The notes beneath the pieces are model-generated. The model searched no databases. It was not told the origin of the DNA and was given only the letters and a program-made list of their open reading frames with translations. A stretch of DNA of 64,000 nt, from positions 2,542,001 to 2,606,000 of the forward strand of contig NZ_CP120737.1 in NCBI RefSeq assembly GCF_029581195.1. Reading direction: 5' to 3'. The position numbers were made by a program, and so were the translations under genes. Position 1 is the stretch's first letter, and every line of letters begins with the position of its first letter. Shown in pieces: positions 51,383 through 60,576 of this stretch. Source of the DNA: Solwaraspora sp. WMMD791 (GTDB lineage: Bacteria; Actinomycetota; Actinomycetes; Mycobacteriales; Micromonosporaceae).

Positions 51383-52600
51383 TCAGGAGGGGGCCGTGGA
51401 GAAAGCCGACTCCACGGCGACCCATTCGCCGAGACCGGCGGAGCGTTCCACCGCGTCCAGCACCTGCTGGACCTGCAGTGCGTCGGTGAACGACGGTGCC
51501 GGGTCGTCCCCGGCGGCCACCGCCTCGACGAAGTCGCGAGCCTGGTGGGTGAAGGAGTGCTCGTACCCGATGCCGTGGCCGGGCGGCCACCAGGCGGACA
51601 GGTACGGGTGCTCCGGTTCGGTCACGATGATCCGGTTGAAGCCCTGCTCGGCGGAGGGCCGCGTGGCGTCGTAGAACTCCAGCTCGTTCATCCGCTCGAA
51701 GTCGAACGCGACCGACCCGAGCGAGCCGTTGATCTCGATCCGCAGCCCGTTCTTACGTCCGGTGGCGAACCGCGTCGCCTCGTAGCTGGCGATCGCACCA
51801 CCGTCGAGCCGGGCCATGAACAGCGCGGCGTCGTCGACGGTGACCGCGCCGGTGGCCGGTGCGGCACCGTCGGCGCCGCCGCCGGCCGCAGCGGTCAGCC
51901 CGCTGGAGCCGGCCGGCAGCGGCCGCTCGGTGACGAACGTCTCGGTCAGCCCGTTCAGCCGGGTGATCCGCTGACCGGTGACGAACTGGGTGGCGTCGAT
52001 GATGTGCGCCCCGATGTCGCCCAGTGCCCCGGAACCCGCCTTGTCCTTGCGCAACCGCCAGACCAGCGGGAAGTCCGGGTCGACGATCCAGTCCTGCAGG
52101 TACACGGCGCGCACGTGGCGGATCGTGCCGATCCGGCCGGCGGCGACGAGTTGGCGCATCAGCGCCACCGCCGGAACCCGCCGGTAGTTGAACCCGCACA
52201 TCGACCGGACACCGTCGGCCTGGGCCGCCCGGGCGGCCTCGGCCATCTGCTGCGCCTCCGCCACCGTGTTGGCCAGCGGCTTCTCACACAGCACGTGCTT
52301 GCCCGCGGCCAGGGCGGCGATCGCGATCTCGGCGTGGCTGTCCCCGGGCGTACAGATGTCGATGACGTCGATGTCGTCCCGGGCGACCAGCTCCCGCCAG
52401 TCGGTGGTGTGCGACTGCCAGCCGAGCCGGTCGGCGGCAGCGGCCACCTGGGACTCGTCGCGGCCGCACACCGCGGCCATCCGGACCCGCAGCGGCAGGT
52501 CGTAGACGCGGTTCACGGTTCGCCAGGCCTGTGAGTGCGCGGCACCCATGAACGCGTAGCCGACCATACCGACCCGCAGTTCGTTGTGTTGAGCGGACAA
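51383..52600 (-). CDS. Gfo/Idh/MocA-family dehydrogenase
   Basis: The 405-residue NAD(P)-dependent oxidoreductase has the Rossmann site VGMVGYAFMGAAHSQAW, ICTPGDSHAEIAIAALAAGK followed by HVLCEKPLA with the catalytic Lys, and GFNYRRVPA. Its C-terminal domain has GDIGAHIIDATQFVTGQ with the conserved Asp and His. The TTG start lies six bases behind GGGGAGG. It would oxidize a ring hydroxyl of a sugar or inositol taken up by the ABC system of the same operon; the 20-base gap to the binding-protein gene supports cotranscription. Confidence 0.88.
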   Translation of the reverse strand: MSAQHNELRVGMVGYAFMGAAHSQAWRTVNRVYDLPLRVRMAAVCGRDESQVAAAADRLGWQSHTTDWRELVARDDIDVIDICTPGDSHAEIAIAALAAGKHVLCEKPLANTVAEAQQMAEAARAAQADGVRSMCGFNYRRVPAVALMRQLVAAGRIGTIRHVRAVYLQDWIVDPDFPLVWRLRKDKAGSGALGDIGAHIIDATQFVTGQRITRLNGLTETFVTERPLPAGSSGLTAAAGGGADGAAPATGAVTVDDAALFMARLDGGAIASYEATRFATGRKNGLRIEINGSLGSVAFDFERMNELEFYDATRPSAEQGFNRIIVTEPEHPYLSAWWPPGHGIGYEHSFTHQARDFVEAVAAGDDPAPSFTDALQVQQVLDAVERSAGLGEWVAVESAFSTAPS

Positions 52601-52620
52601 GGTAAGCCTCCCCGAAAAGG

Positions 52621-53706
52621 TCAGAACCCGAGCGGCAGGTACTCGCTCGCGTTCTCCTTGGTGATGGTCTCCGAGGCCAGGATGATCTCCTTGGGCACCT
52701 GCAGTTCGACCAGGTCGGACATGCCCTTGCCCTGCGCGATGAGCCGGGCCAGGGAGATCGCCGAGGAAGCCATCGACGGGCTGTAGGTGACGGTCGCCTT
52801 CAGCACGGTGTTGTCCGCCTGGATCGCCTCCATGGCGGCCCGCGAGCCGGCACCACCGACCATGATGAACTCCGACCGGTTCGCCTGGCTGATCGCGGCC
52901 AGCACGCCGATGCCCTGGTCGTCGTCGTGGTTCCAGATGGCGTCGATCTTCGGCAGCGCCTGCAGCAGGTTGGCCGCCTCACGCTGGCCGGAGTCGGCGG
53001 TGAACTCGGCCGCCCGCCGGTTGGCGATGGTGAACCCGTGCACCTCGAGGGCCTCCCGGAAACCGGTCGAGCGCTCCTGGGTCAGCTCCAGCGAGTCGAT
53101 GCCGGCGATCTCCGCGATCACCGGGTTCGAGATCCCCTTTGCCTGCATCTGCGCGGCGATGTAGTTGCCGGCCGAGACACCCATGCCGTAGTTGTCGCCC
53201 TTGATCTGGGTGCGGTAGGCCAGCGCCTGGGTGAACGCCCGGTCCAGGTTGACCACCGGGATACCGGCCTCCATGGCCTGCAGACCACTCGCGGTGAGTT
53301 CGGCACCGTCGTGCGGCAGCATGACGATGACGTCGGGGCTCTGCGAGATGAGGGTGTCCAGCGCGGCCCGCTGCGCGGCGGCGTCGGCGCCGGCTTCGAC
53401 CGTGAGGAACTCCACGTCGGAGTACGCCTCGGCCTGGGCCCGGGCGTTGTTGGTGATCGCCGCGAGCCAGCCGTGGTCGGCCGCTGGCGCGGAGAAGCCG
53501 ATGGTGACCGTCTCACCGGGTTCGGAGTTGGGGTTGCCCTGGTTGGCGGCCTGGGTCTGGGTGTTGGTCGGCGCGGCCTCGTTGCTGGTGCACGCGGTCA
53601 GCAGCACGCCGGCGCCGACGGCGGCACCGCCGATGAGCAGCCGGCGACGTGACGCGTCGGCGGCGCCGCGGGCGCCGAACAGTGCCCGGCGGGACAGAGC
53701 GGTCAT
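52621..53706 (-). CDS. Sugar-binding lipoprotein of a ribose-type ABC transporter
   Basis: The 361-residue precursor has a twin-arginine-like leader (SRRRLLIGG) and a lipobox ending in LLTAC (about residue 39). The mature domain has the peripla_BP_4 fold: TIGFSAPAADHGWLAAI, SPDVIVMLPHDGAELT, GIPVVNLDRAF, IWNHDDDQGIGVLAA. Asp and Asn residues fit sugar or inositol binding. The ATG follows AGGAGGTCGTC. A folded-state export by Tat is unusual for these proteins but seen in actinomycetes. Confidence 0.87.
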   Translation of the reverse strand: MTALSRRALFGARGAADASRRRLLIGGAAVGAGVLLTACTSNEAAPTNTQTQAANQGNPNSEPGETVTIGFSAPAADHGWLAAITNNARAQAEAYSDVEFLTVEAGADAAAQRAALDTLISQSPDVIVMLPHDGAELTASGLQAMEAGIPVVNLDRAFTQALAYRTQIKGDNYGMGVSAGNYIAAQMQAKGISNPVIAEIAGIDSLELTQERSTGFREALEVHGFTIANRRAAEFTADSGQREAANLLQALPKIDAIWNHDDDQGIGVLAAISQANRSEFIMVGGAGSRAAMEAIQADNTVLKATVTYSPSMASSAISLARLIAQGKGMSDLVELQVPKEIILASETITKENASEYLPLGF

Positions 53707-53825
53707 GACGACCTCCTGGATCGGAAGGTGGAGGGGTTATCGGGGTGTGCGGATCCCGGCGGCCGTCACAGGCGACGGTCACCGTGTTCGGTGGTGGATC
53801 GGAAGGTGGCGTTACCCGGGCAGGG

Positions 53826-54905
53826 TCAGGCCACTTTTCGGGTCAACAACTGACTGAGCGAGTTGAACCGGAACTGCTGGATGAGCACGGCCGCCACGAT
53901 GATCCCGCCCTTGATCATGTTCTGGGATTCGGTGGAGAGGCCGTTGATGGCGAACAGGTTGGTGATGGTGGAGAAGACCAGCACCCCGAACAGGGCGCCG
54001 ATGATGGTGCCGCGGCCACCGCTGAGCAGCGTGCCGCCGATGATCGCCGCGGCGATCGCGTCGAGCTCGTACAGGTTGGCCATCGCGGCCTGGGCCGAGT
54101 TGGCCTGAGCGGTCAGCATGATCGCCCCGATGCCGCAGCACAGCCCGGACAGCCCGTAGATCATCAGCGTGTGCAGGCGGACGTTGATCCCGGCGAGCCG
54201 CGCCGCCTCGGGGTTGCCGCCGACGGCGACCGTCCGGCGACCGAAGGTGGTGCGGTTGAGTAGCACCCAGCCGGCGGCGACCACTGCCGCGAGGATGATC
54301 ACCAGCAGTGGGATGCCGAGAATCCGCTCGGTGGCCATGCCGTTGATCACCGTCGAGGTGGAGACCTGCGTCTGCTTGCCGGAGATGAGTGCGGCCAGAC
54401 CTCGGGCGGCGACCATCATGGCCAGGGTGGCGATGAAGGCCACCAGCCGGCCGTACGAGATCAGGATCCCGTTGACCAGGCCGACGCAGAGTCCGACGGT
54501 CACGGCGGTGAATATCATCCCGCCGGGCCCGTAGCTCTGGGTGGCGACGGTGGTGGCCCACACGCCGGCCAACGCCATGATCGCCCCGACCGACAGATCG
54601 ATACCGCCGGAGATGATCACGAACGTCATGCCGACGGTGACCACGCCGATCGCGGAGGCCTGCTGCAGGATGGTGAAGACGTTGTTGCGGACCCAGGTCG
54701 GGTCGCTGTAAAGATCGGGTCGTGTGACGGCACCGATGACGACCAGCACGACGAGGACTCCGACCAGCCAAAGGTTGCGTCGGGCGTACTCGCTGGCGTC
54801 CGAGCGCCACCAGCTCTGCCGGGGTGGCGCGTCCGTGCCGTGCGCCGGCGACGCTGCCGGCTTCTCCTTACCGGGTACGGTTGCCGTGGCCTCGTCCGCG
54901 GTCAC
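53826..54905 (-). CDS. Ribose-type ABC transporter permease
   Basis: The 359-residue membrane protein has about nine helices and the RbsC-typical segments GGIDLSVGAIMALAGVWA, RLVAFIATLAMMVAARGLA and the coupling loop AVGGNPEAARLAGI. The GTG start follows AGGAGTAGGACT. The cytoplasmic N-terminus of about 35 residues is Pro/Ala-rich. It is the channel for the binding protein at 52621. Confidence 0.88.
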   Translation of the reverse strand: MTADEATATVPGKEKPAASPAHGTDAPPRQSWWRSDASEYARRNLWLVGVLVVLVVIGAVTRPDLYSDPTWVRNNVFTILQQASAIGVVTVGMTFVIISGGIDLSVGAIMALAGVWATTVATQSYGPGGMIFTAVTVGLCVGLVNGILISYGRLVAFIATLAMMVAARGLAALISGKQTQVSTSTVINGMATERILGIPLLVIILAAVVAAGWVLLNRTTFGRRTVAVGGNPEAARLAGINVRLHTLMIYGLSGLCCGIGAIMLTAQANSAQAAMANLYELDAIAAAIIGGTLLSGGRGTIIGALFGVLVFSTITNLFAINGLSTESQNMIKGGIIVAAVLIQQFRFNSLSQLLTRKVA

Positions 54906-54960
54906 AGTCCTACTCCTTCGCTCACCGGCTGGCCGCTGGCCAACTGGTCGGGTCGCCCGG

Positions 54961-56568
54961 TCACGCCGCGGCGCCTTCCATCAACGACCCCGCCATGACG
55001 AGGTCGAGCACGGTCTCTTCATCGATCTCGCCGGCCGGTGCCTCGCGGATGACGCGACCTTCCCGCATCACCAGCACCCGATCGGCCAGCCCGAGCACCT
55101 CCGGTACCTCACTGGAGACCAGCAGTACCCCGACACCACGCGCGGCCAGGTCGTGGATGACCTGGTACAGCTCGGCGCGGGCACCGACGTCGACGCCCCG
55201 GGTCGGCTCGTCGAGCAGCAGCAGCCGGGTGTCGCCGAGCAGCCACCGGCCGACCACCACTTTCTGCTGGTTGCCGCCGGAGAGTTGCCGCACCGGCCGG
55301 TGCACCCCCGGGGGCCGCAGTTCCAGCGACGCGGCGATCCGCTCGGCCTCGGCGACCTCCCGCCCGGAGTCGGTGAAACCGACCCGGGACAGCTGCGCGA
55401 ACGTCGCCAGGGTCATGTTGCGGAAGATCGGTTCACCGAGCAGCAGCGCCTGACTCTTGCGCTCCTCCGGTGCCATGCCCATGCCGGCCCGTACGGCCGC
55501 GCCGACGCTGCCGGGCCGGACCGCCCGGCCGGCCATCCGGACGGTCCCGGCCTGTGCGGTACGCGCTCCGAAGATCGTTTCGAGCAGCTCGGACCGACCG
55601 GAACCGACCAGCCCCGCGATACCGACGATCTCACCGCGCCGGACGGTCAGCGACACGTCCTGGAACTCCCCCGCCCGGCTCAGGCCGGTGACCTCCAGCA
55701 GCTGCTCACCGTGTGAGTTGGGCTCGCGCTGCGGGAAGACGTACTCGATGGACCGGCCGGTCATCCGGCTGACCAGCTCACGGGTCGGGGTGCTCTGCGC
55801 CGGGAGGTTCTGCGCGGTGGTCCGGCCGTCCTTGAGGACGGTGACCCGATCGCCGATCTCGCGGATCTCCTCCAGCCGGTGCGAGATGTAGATGACCGCG
55901 ATCCCCTGGGCGGTGAGTTCCCGGATGATCCGGAACAGGTTGTCGACCTCGTCGTGGGCCAGTACCGCGCTCGGCTCGTCCATGATGATCAACTTGGCCT
56001 CGTGCGACAGCGCCCGTGCCATGCTGACCACCTGTTTGCCGGCGGCCGGCAGCGACCGGACCATCCGCCGGGGCGGAATCTCGCCGTGCCCGAGCCGGTC
56101 GAGGATCTCCCGGGTACGCCGGACCATCTGACCACGGCGGACGAACCCGGCGGTCCGCGGCTCGTGGCCGAGGAAGACGTTCTCCGCCACCGACAGGTCG
56201 TCGACCAGGTCGAGTTCCTGGTAGATGGTGGCGATCCCGGCCCGCATCGCCGCCTGCGGGTTGGCGAAGCGGACCGGCTGGCCCTGCCACTCGACCCGAC
56301 CGGAATCGGGGCGGTGCACCCCCGCCAGGACCTTGATCAGAGTGGACTTGCCGGCACCGTTCTGGCCGAGCAGGCAGTGCACCTCGCCGGCCCGGACCTC
56401 CAGTTGGACCCCGTCGAGGGCCCGTACGCCCGGGAAGGTCTTCACGACGTCGGTCAGCCGCAGGACCACCTCGCCGCCGGCCTGGACCGCCGGGGTGGCG
56501 ACGGTGGCGTCCGAGGTGTCCGGTGCGGCGTCGGTCGGCTGCCCGTCGACGGGCTCGACGGCGCTCAC
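54961..56568 (-). CDS. Ribose-type ABC transporter double ATPase
   Basis: The 535-residue protein has two ATPase domains. The first has an intact Walker A GQNGAGKST (about 73-81), Walker B LIIMDEPS and a degenerate signature (LPAAGKQ). The second has the usual degenerate P-loop (GLVGSGRSELL), LSGGNQQK and LLLLDEPTRGVD. The GTG at 56568 overlaps the ROK stop by 4 bases (GTGA). It carries an N-terminal extension of about 35 residues. It energizes the permease at 53826. Confidence 0.89.
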   Translation of the reverse strand: MSAVEPVDGQPTDAAPDTSDATVATPAVQAGGEVVLRLTDVVKTFPGVRALDGVQLEVRAGEVHCLLGQNGAGKSTLIKVLAGVHRPDSGRVEWQGQPVRFANPQAAMRAGIATIYQELDLVDDLSVAENVFLGHEPRTAGFVRRGQMVRRTREILDRLGHGEIPPRRMVRSLPAAGKQVVSMARALSHEAKLIIMDEPSAVLAHDEVDNLFRIIRELTAQGIAVIYISHRLEEIREIGDRVTVLKDGRTTAQNLPAQSTPTRELVSRMTGRSIEYVFPQREPNSHGEQLLEVTGLSRAGEFQDVSLTVRRGEIVGIAGLVGSGRSELLETIFGARTAQAGTVRMAGRAVRPGSVGAAVRAGMGMAPEERKSQALLLGEPIFRNMTLATFAQLSRVGFTDSGREVAEAERIAASLELRPPGVHRPVRQLSGGNQQKVVVGRWLLGDTRLLLLDEPTRGVDVGARAELYQVIHDLAARGVGVLLVSSEVPEVLGLADRVLVMREGRVIREAPAGEIDEETVLDLVMAGSLMEGAAA

Positions 56569-57743
56569 GACGCCTGCTCGAAGGCGACGTTGCTGGCGAG
56601 TACGGCGGCACCGGTGACCCCGGCGCGCGCACCCAGCTCGGACAGGACCACCGGCAGGTTGCCGGTGGCCAGCGGCAGCGACCGCCGGTAGACGACGCTG
56701 CGGATCTCGGCGAGCAGGATGTGCCCGAGGTGGGCCAGCCCGCCGCCGATCACGATCATCGACGGGTTGGCGAAACTGACCAGGCCGGCGAGGACGCCGC
56801 CGAGGCGCCGTCCCCCGTCGCGGATCAGACGGATGCAGGTCACGTCGCCCTCCATTGCGCACTCCGCTACGTCGCGGGCGGTGAGTTCGGACCGCTGGGT
56901 GAGCCGTTCGGCCAGCGCCGGCGAGGTGCCGGCGCGGGCGGCGACCGCCGCCTCCTTGCCCAGCGCGGCGCCACTGAACAGCGCCTCCAGACAGCCGACG
57001 TTGCCGCAGGTGCACATCGGCCCCTGCGGGTCGACCTGGATGTGGCCGATGTCGCCGGCGCAGCCGTCGATGCCCCGGTAGACCTCGCCGGAGAGGTAGA
57101 TGCCGCACCCGACGCCGGTGCCCAGCTTGACGAAGAGGAAGTCGTCGACCGAGTGGGCGACACCGCCGTGCCGCTCCCCGATCGCCATGATGTTGACGTC
57201 GTTGTCGACCACCGCCGGGCAGCCGTGCTCCCGGGTGAGCAGCTCGCGGACCGGGAAGCGGTCCCAACCCGGCATGATCGGTGGGGACACCGGGACGCCG
57301 TCGCGGTAGCTGACCGGCCCGGGCACCCCGATGCCGATCGCGTCGAGTCGATCGTGGACGCCTTCGACACGGGCCTTGGCCAGCAGCTCGTTGATCCGGT
57401 GCAGGATCACCTTCGGGCCCTGGCGAATGTCGGCCGCCTCGGTGTACGCCGCGACCGGTTCCAGCCGTCCGTTGGTGATCTCCACGTCGACCGAGCTGGC
57501 GCCCAGGTCGACGGCGGCGAAGCGCAGGTTCGGGTTGAGTTCCACCAGGGTCGAGCGGCGGCCGCCCCGCGAGGCAGCCATCCCGGCCTCGGTGACGAAG
57601 CCGGTGGCGACCAGCCGCTCCAGCTCGGACAGCAGACGCGGGCGGGGAATCTGCAGCTGGTCGGCGAGTTCGGCACGGGAGACCGGGCCGTTGTCCCGCA
57701 ACAGGCGCAACAGCTGGAGGTGCAGGGGATCCGCCGTACGCAA
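56565..57743 (-). CDS. ROK-family transcriptional regulator
   Basis: The 392-residue protein has an N-terminal winged helix (about 1-65: SRAELADQLQIPRPRLLSEL). The ROK fold follows, with VDLGASSVDVEI, IGVPGPV, DNDVNIMAIGE, GTGVGCGIYL, the GDIGHI motif and the zinc site CTCGNVGCLEA. Such proteins are NagC/XylR-type repressors of sugar operons. TTG at 57743 is preferred: it lies 8 bases behind GGAGG and matches usual family starts (RTADPLHLQLLRLL). A GTG at 57755 abuts the same ribosome site. It heads the ABC operon and probably regulates it. Confidence 0.86.
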   Translation of the reverse strand: MRTADPLHLQLLRLLRDNGPVSRAELADQLQIPRPRLLSELERLVATGFVTEAGMAASRGGRRSTLVELNPNLRFAAVDLGASSVDVEITNGRLEPVAAYTEAADIRQGPKVILHRINELLAKARVEGVHDRLDAIGIGVPGPVSYRDGVPVSPPIMPGWDRFPVRELLTREHGCPAVVDNDVNIMAIGERHGGVAHSVDDFLFVKLGTGVGCGIYLSGEVYRGIDGCAGDIGHIQVDPQGPMCTCGNVGCLEALFSGAALGKEAAVAARAGTSPALAERLTQRSELTARDVAECAMEGDVTCIRLIRDGGRRLGGVLAGLVSFANPSMIVIGGGLAHLGHILLAEIRSVVYRRSLPLATGNLPVVLSELGARAGVTGAAVLASNVAFEQAS

Positions 57744-58206
57744 GGGGTCCACCTCCGACAGTGGGTTAACGCCGATGCGACCTCGGCGTGTCGTGCTCGA
57801 AACACTAAGAGTCTTCTCACCCTCGTGTCCAGAGCTTTGATCTACCGATGCAGAACTTTTTCTGATCGTGACAGAAGTTCGTGGCAGCGGCACGAAAAAG
57901 TGGCCTGAGCTGGGACAACCCACCCAGAACCGGGCACGAAAAGAGCCCGGACAGCGGGTGGCAGCACCGTTGGTGCCGTCGTCTGCGGGCAGACCGGCAC
58001 CGGGCACGGTGTGGCGTCCGGGACGGGACAGGGGGCGAATCCGCCCGCGTCCCACCACCACAGACGCGGAAGCGGGGGCCGAGCGGAAGCGGGGGCCGGC
58101 CGCCGCCGTCGGAAACGGCGGCGGCCGGATCGCGGCCGTACGGCGCCGTGATGCCGTACGGACCGACTGGCGGGCACCGGGGCGAGCGGCCCCGGCACCC
58201 GCCGGA
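57744..58206. promoter_or_regulatory. Control region upstream of the ROK operon, with terminators of the neighbouring gene
   Basis: These 463 bases hold no convincing gene. The part near the ROK gene (57785-57900) is comparatively A+T-rich and contains GAACTT and AAGTTC in inverted orientation around 57850-57885, a candidate ROK operator. Two GC hairpins at 58096-58161 and a tandem GCGGAAGCGGGGGCCG (58066-58081 and 58083-58098) fill the other half. Confidence 0.5.
58096..58161 (-). terminator. Tandem hairpins after the Tat-exported isomerase gene
   Basis: A 9-bp stem (58136-58144 with 58153-58161, 8-base loop) is followed in the direction of transcription by a 14-bp stem (58096-58109 with 58115-58128, 5-base loop). 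Both are perfect. Confidence 0.7.
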
Positions 58207-59325
58207 TCACTCTGCGGTCTGGCTGTAGACGGTCAGTTCCGCCATGTGCTGGTAGCTACGCTCCGCGAAGGCCAGCGACTGGCCCGGGTTCGCGGAACCG
58301 CCGGGAGCGGTGTCCTGCTCCCAGTTGGCGTGGTGGAAGTCGTAGTGCCCGATGGTCTGGAAGAACTGCTGGAAGTTGATGTCGCCGTCGCCCAGCGGCG
58401 TCATCTCGTACCCGTTGGCCAGGTCGACGTTCTTGTTGCCGTCCTTGGCGTGGAACAGCGGGAACCGCCGGGGGCGGCGGGCGACGGTCAGCAGCGGGTC
58501 GAAGACCCGGGTGCGCTGCTGCCCGGCCGAGTTGGTGAAGGTGTGGTGCTTGTGCCGGGCGACGTAGCCCCAGTAGATGTCCATCTCGAAGTAGACGTAC
58601 TGGGCCTCGGTCTTGGCCATGAAGTACTCGAGCTTGCGGGTACCCGAGGAGCGGGTCGGCCGGCCCTGGTCGTCCAGCGGCCCGGAGTCGAGCAGGAAGT
58701 TGTACGCGGAGTCGTGGTTGTGCGTGTAGAGCCGCATCTTGCGTTCCTTGGCCTGCCGGCCAAGCTCGTTCCACACCTCGGCGGCCGCGTCCCAGTCTGC
58801 CTGGTACGGGCTGTTGGTCGGGTCGCTGCCGGTGCCGATGTTCTTCATGCCGAGCTCTTCGGCGATGTCCAACTGCTGCTGGAACGTGTCCGGCCGGATC
58901 TGGACGTGGCAGCCGTTGGCGACCAGGCCGTTGTCGTCCAGGATCTTGCGGATCTCGGTCGGCGTGATCTGCCGGCCGAGGATCGAGGTGTGCTGGTTGT
59001 AGCCGGCGAACTCGATCTCCTTGTAGCCCATCTCGGCCAGTCGGGCCAGGACCCGCTCGAAGCCGTACGGCACACCGCTGTCGTCCGGTGCGGCGCCGAT
59101 CCGGTCGCGCACCGCGTACAGGATGATGCCGCGGTTCTGCTCCGGGATCAGCGGGTCGACGGACCAGCCACCGGCGGCCCGGGCCGGCCGGTTGGTCTGC
59201 AGTACGGGCAGGCCCGCCGCGCCGAGCACCGCCGCCGCGCCGGCCGAGGCGGCCAGGATCTTGCGACGGGTGAGTGCGGGGTTGGGGGCGGTGAGTTCAC
59301 CGTTACGGCGTAGCACCTCGTCCAT
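58207..59325 (-). CDS. Tat-exported sugar phosphate isomerase/epimerase-type protein
   Basis: The 372-residue precursor has a twin-arginine leader (TRRKILAASAGAAAV) and cleavage near ARAAG (about 50). The mature TIM barrel shows YKEIEFAGYNQHTS, ANGCHVQIRPDTF, MRLYTHNHDSAY, VYFEMDIYWGYVA and FPLFHAKDGNKN, whose Glu, His, Asp and Lys residues form the usual site. Proteins of this group occur beside Gfo/Idh and ThuA genes in keto-sugar pathways. Export means it acts on a free sugar outside the membrane. The ATG follows AGGTGGACAAGA. Confidence 0.85.
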   Translation of the reverse strand: MDEVLRRNGELTAPNPALTRRKILAASAGAAAVLGAAGLPVLQTNRPARAAGGWSVDPLIPEQNRGIILYAVRDRIGAAPDDSGVPYGFERVLARLAEMGYKEIEFAGYNQHTSILGRQITPTEIRKILDDNGLVANGCHVQIRPDTFQQQLDIAEELGMKNIGTGSDPTNSPYQADWDAAAEVWNELGRQAKERKMRLYTHNHDSAYNFLLDSGPLDDQGRPTRSSGTRKLEYFMAKTEAQYVYFEMDIYWGYVARHKHHTFTNSAGQQRTRVFDPLLTVARRPRRFPLFHAKDGNKNVDLANGYEMTPLGDGDINFQQFFQTIGHYDFHHANWEQDTAPGGSANPGQSLAFAERSYQHMAELTVYSQTAE

Positions 59326-59751
59326 TCTTGTCCACCTTTCTGGGGCGGCTCACTGAGCCACCTGATGACGAGTAAGGAGGGTCGGGGTGTACGGAGCCGT
59401 ACGCCGCCGAAACGTTCGACCCCGGGGCGGGATGGTTGGGGGTTGGTGGTGGGGGTCGATGCCGCTGACGCGACGCCGACCCCCACCACAGCTGCCTCCG
59501 CCACGCCCCTGGCGAAGCAGCCTGGGTCCGATGGACCCCTGGTCGCGACCTGGCGTTTACGGCGCTGTGTCGCTGGTGTTACGTCTGGGGCAGACAGTAA
59601 CCCCAGAGGCCAGCGGAAAGAAAGACCCCGACGAACCAAACTTTCCGATGAACTGGCGATGTCTTTGTCCTCGACCAGCCAGAAGTATGCGCACCTCAGG
59701 GCAGTTGATCGACAGCTGTCAGCATAAGGGTGCGACCCTGTCCGACGGCTC
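59326..59751. other. Intergenic region between the Tat-exported isomerase and the ABC-2 genes
   Basis: These 426 bases hold no supported gene. A 13-bp perfect stem-loop (59446-59458 with 59477-59489) probably terminates the ABC-2 operon. A less G+C-rich part near 59620-59730 includes the palindrome GACAGCTGTC (59711-59720), the same ten bases as the centre of the 48-bp palindrome at 16963-17010. Confidence 0.5.
59446..59489. terminator. Hairpin after the ABC-2 operon
   Basis: GTGGTGGGGGTCG (59446-59458) pairs perfectly with 59477-59489 around an 18-base loop. The loop is large, so strength is uncertain. Confidence 0.55.
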
Positions 59752-60564
59752 CTATGCGCAGAGCAACCGGCCGACCCGGCGGCCGGCGATGGTCAGTCCG
59801 ATAACGGTCACCACGACGAGGTAGCCGACATCGAGCAGTTGCACCCAGCCGACGGTGTCGACGGTGATCGCCCGGATCAGGTCGACCGACCGGTACAGCG
59901 GGGTCAGCTCGATCAGCCAGCGCAGCACCGCCGGATACGACTCGGCCGGCACGAACGTCCCCGAGAAGAGAAAGACCGCGAACTGGGCCGACCCCATCAG
60001 GTCGAAGTCCTGCCAGGACCGCATGTACGTGGACAACGCCATGCCCAGGCCACCGAAGGCGAACCCGACCAGGATCGCGGCGGGGAAGGCCAGCAGCGCC
60101 CGGGGCACCGTCGTCAGACCCATCGTGGTCATCACCACCAGGAAGGCCGCCGAATAGATGCTGCCCCGGGCCATCGCCCAGCCCAGCTCGCCGAACGCCA
60201 GCTCGGTCGGGCGCACCGGCGTGGCCAGGATGCCGTCGTAGAGCTTGACGTACTTCATCTTGCCGTAGAAGTTGAAGGTGGTCTCCGACAGCGCGCCGGA
60301 CATCGCCGAGGCGGCGAGCATCGCCGGCGCGACGAACGCGGCGTACTCCACCACGAGACCGCTGCCCGGCACGGTGATGTCGCCGATCAGCCGGCCGACC
60401 CCGACGCCGATGGAGAACAGGTACAACACCGGCTCCAGCAGCCCGGAGACCATCACCACCCAGTACGCCGACTTCAGCGCCGCCGCGTTGCGCTCCATCA
60501 CCGACGCGGCCCGACGGGCGGAGTCGCCGACGCCGAGCAACCGCGGCAGGACGAGGGTCACCAC
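59752..60564 (-). CDS. ABC-2 type transporter permease (1)
   Basis: The 270-residue protein has six membrane helices and the NodJ/DrrB-like pattern: LLEPVLYLFSIGVGVG, FVAPAMLAASAMSGA, FYGKMKYVKLYDGILATPVR and FLFSGTFVPAESYPA. The GTG start follows GGGAGG. It is paired with permease 2, whose stop lies 12 bases upstream. Together with the ATPase at 63219 they would export a drug, lipid or glycan. Confidence 0.87.
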   Translation of the reverse strand: MVTLVLPRLLGVGDSARRAASVMERNAAALKSAYWVVMVSGLLEPVLYLFSIGVGVGRLIGDITVPGSGLVVEYAAFVAPAMLAASAMSGALSETTFNFYGKMKYVKLYDGILATPVRPTELAFGELGWAMARGSIYSAAFLVVMTTMGLTTVPRALLAFPAAILVGFAFGGLGMALSTYMRSWQDFDLMGSAQFAVFLFSGTFVPAESYPAVLRWLIELTPLYRSVDLIRAITVDTVGWVQLLDVGYLVVVTVIGLTIAGRRVGRLLCA

Positions 60565-60576
60565 CGTTGCCTCCCG

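Noticed and set aside
56565-58061. Longer 498-codon version of the ROK regulator
   Set aside because: The extra N-terminus covers the A+T-rich control region and terminators, has no helix-turn-helix homology, and the usual family start matches the TTG at 57743.
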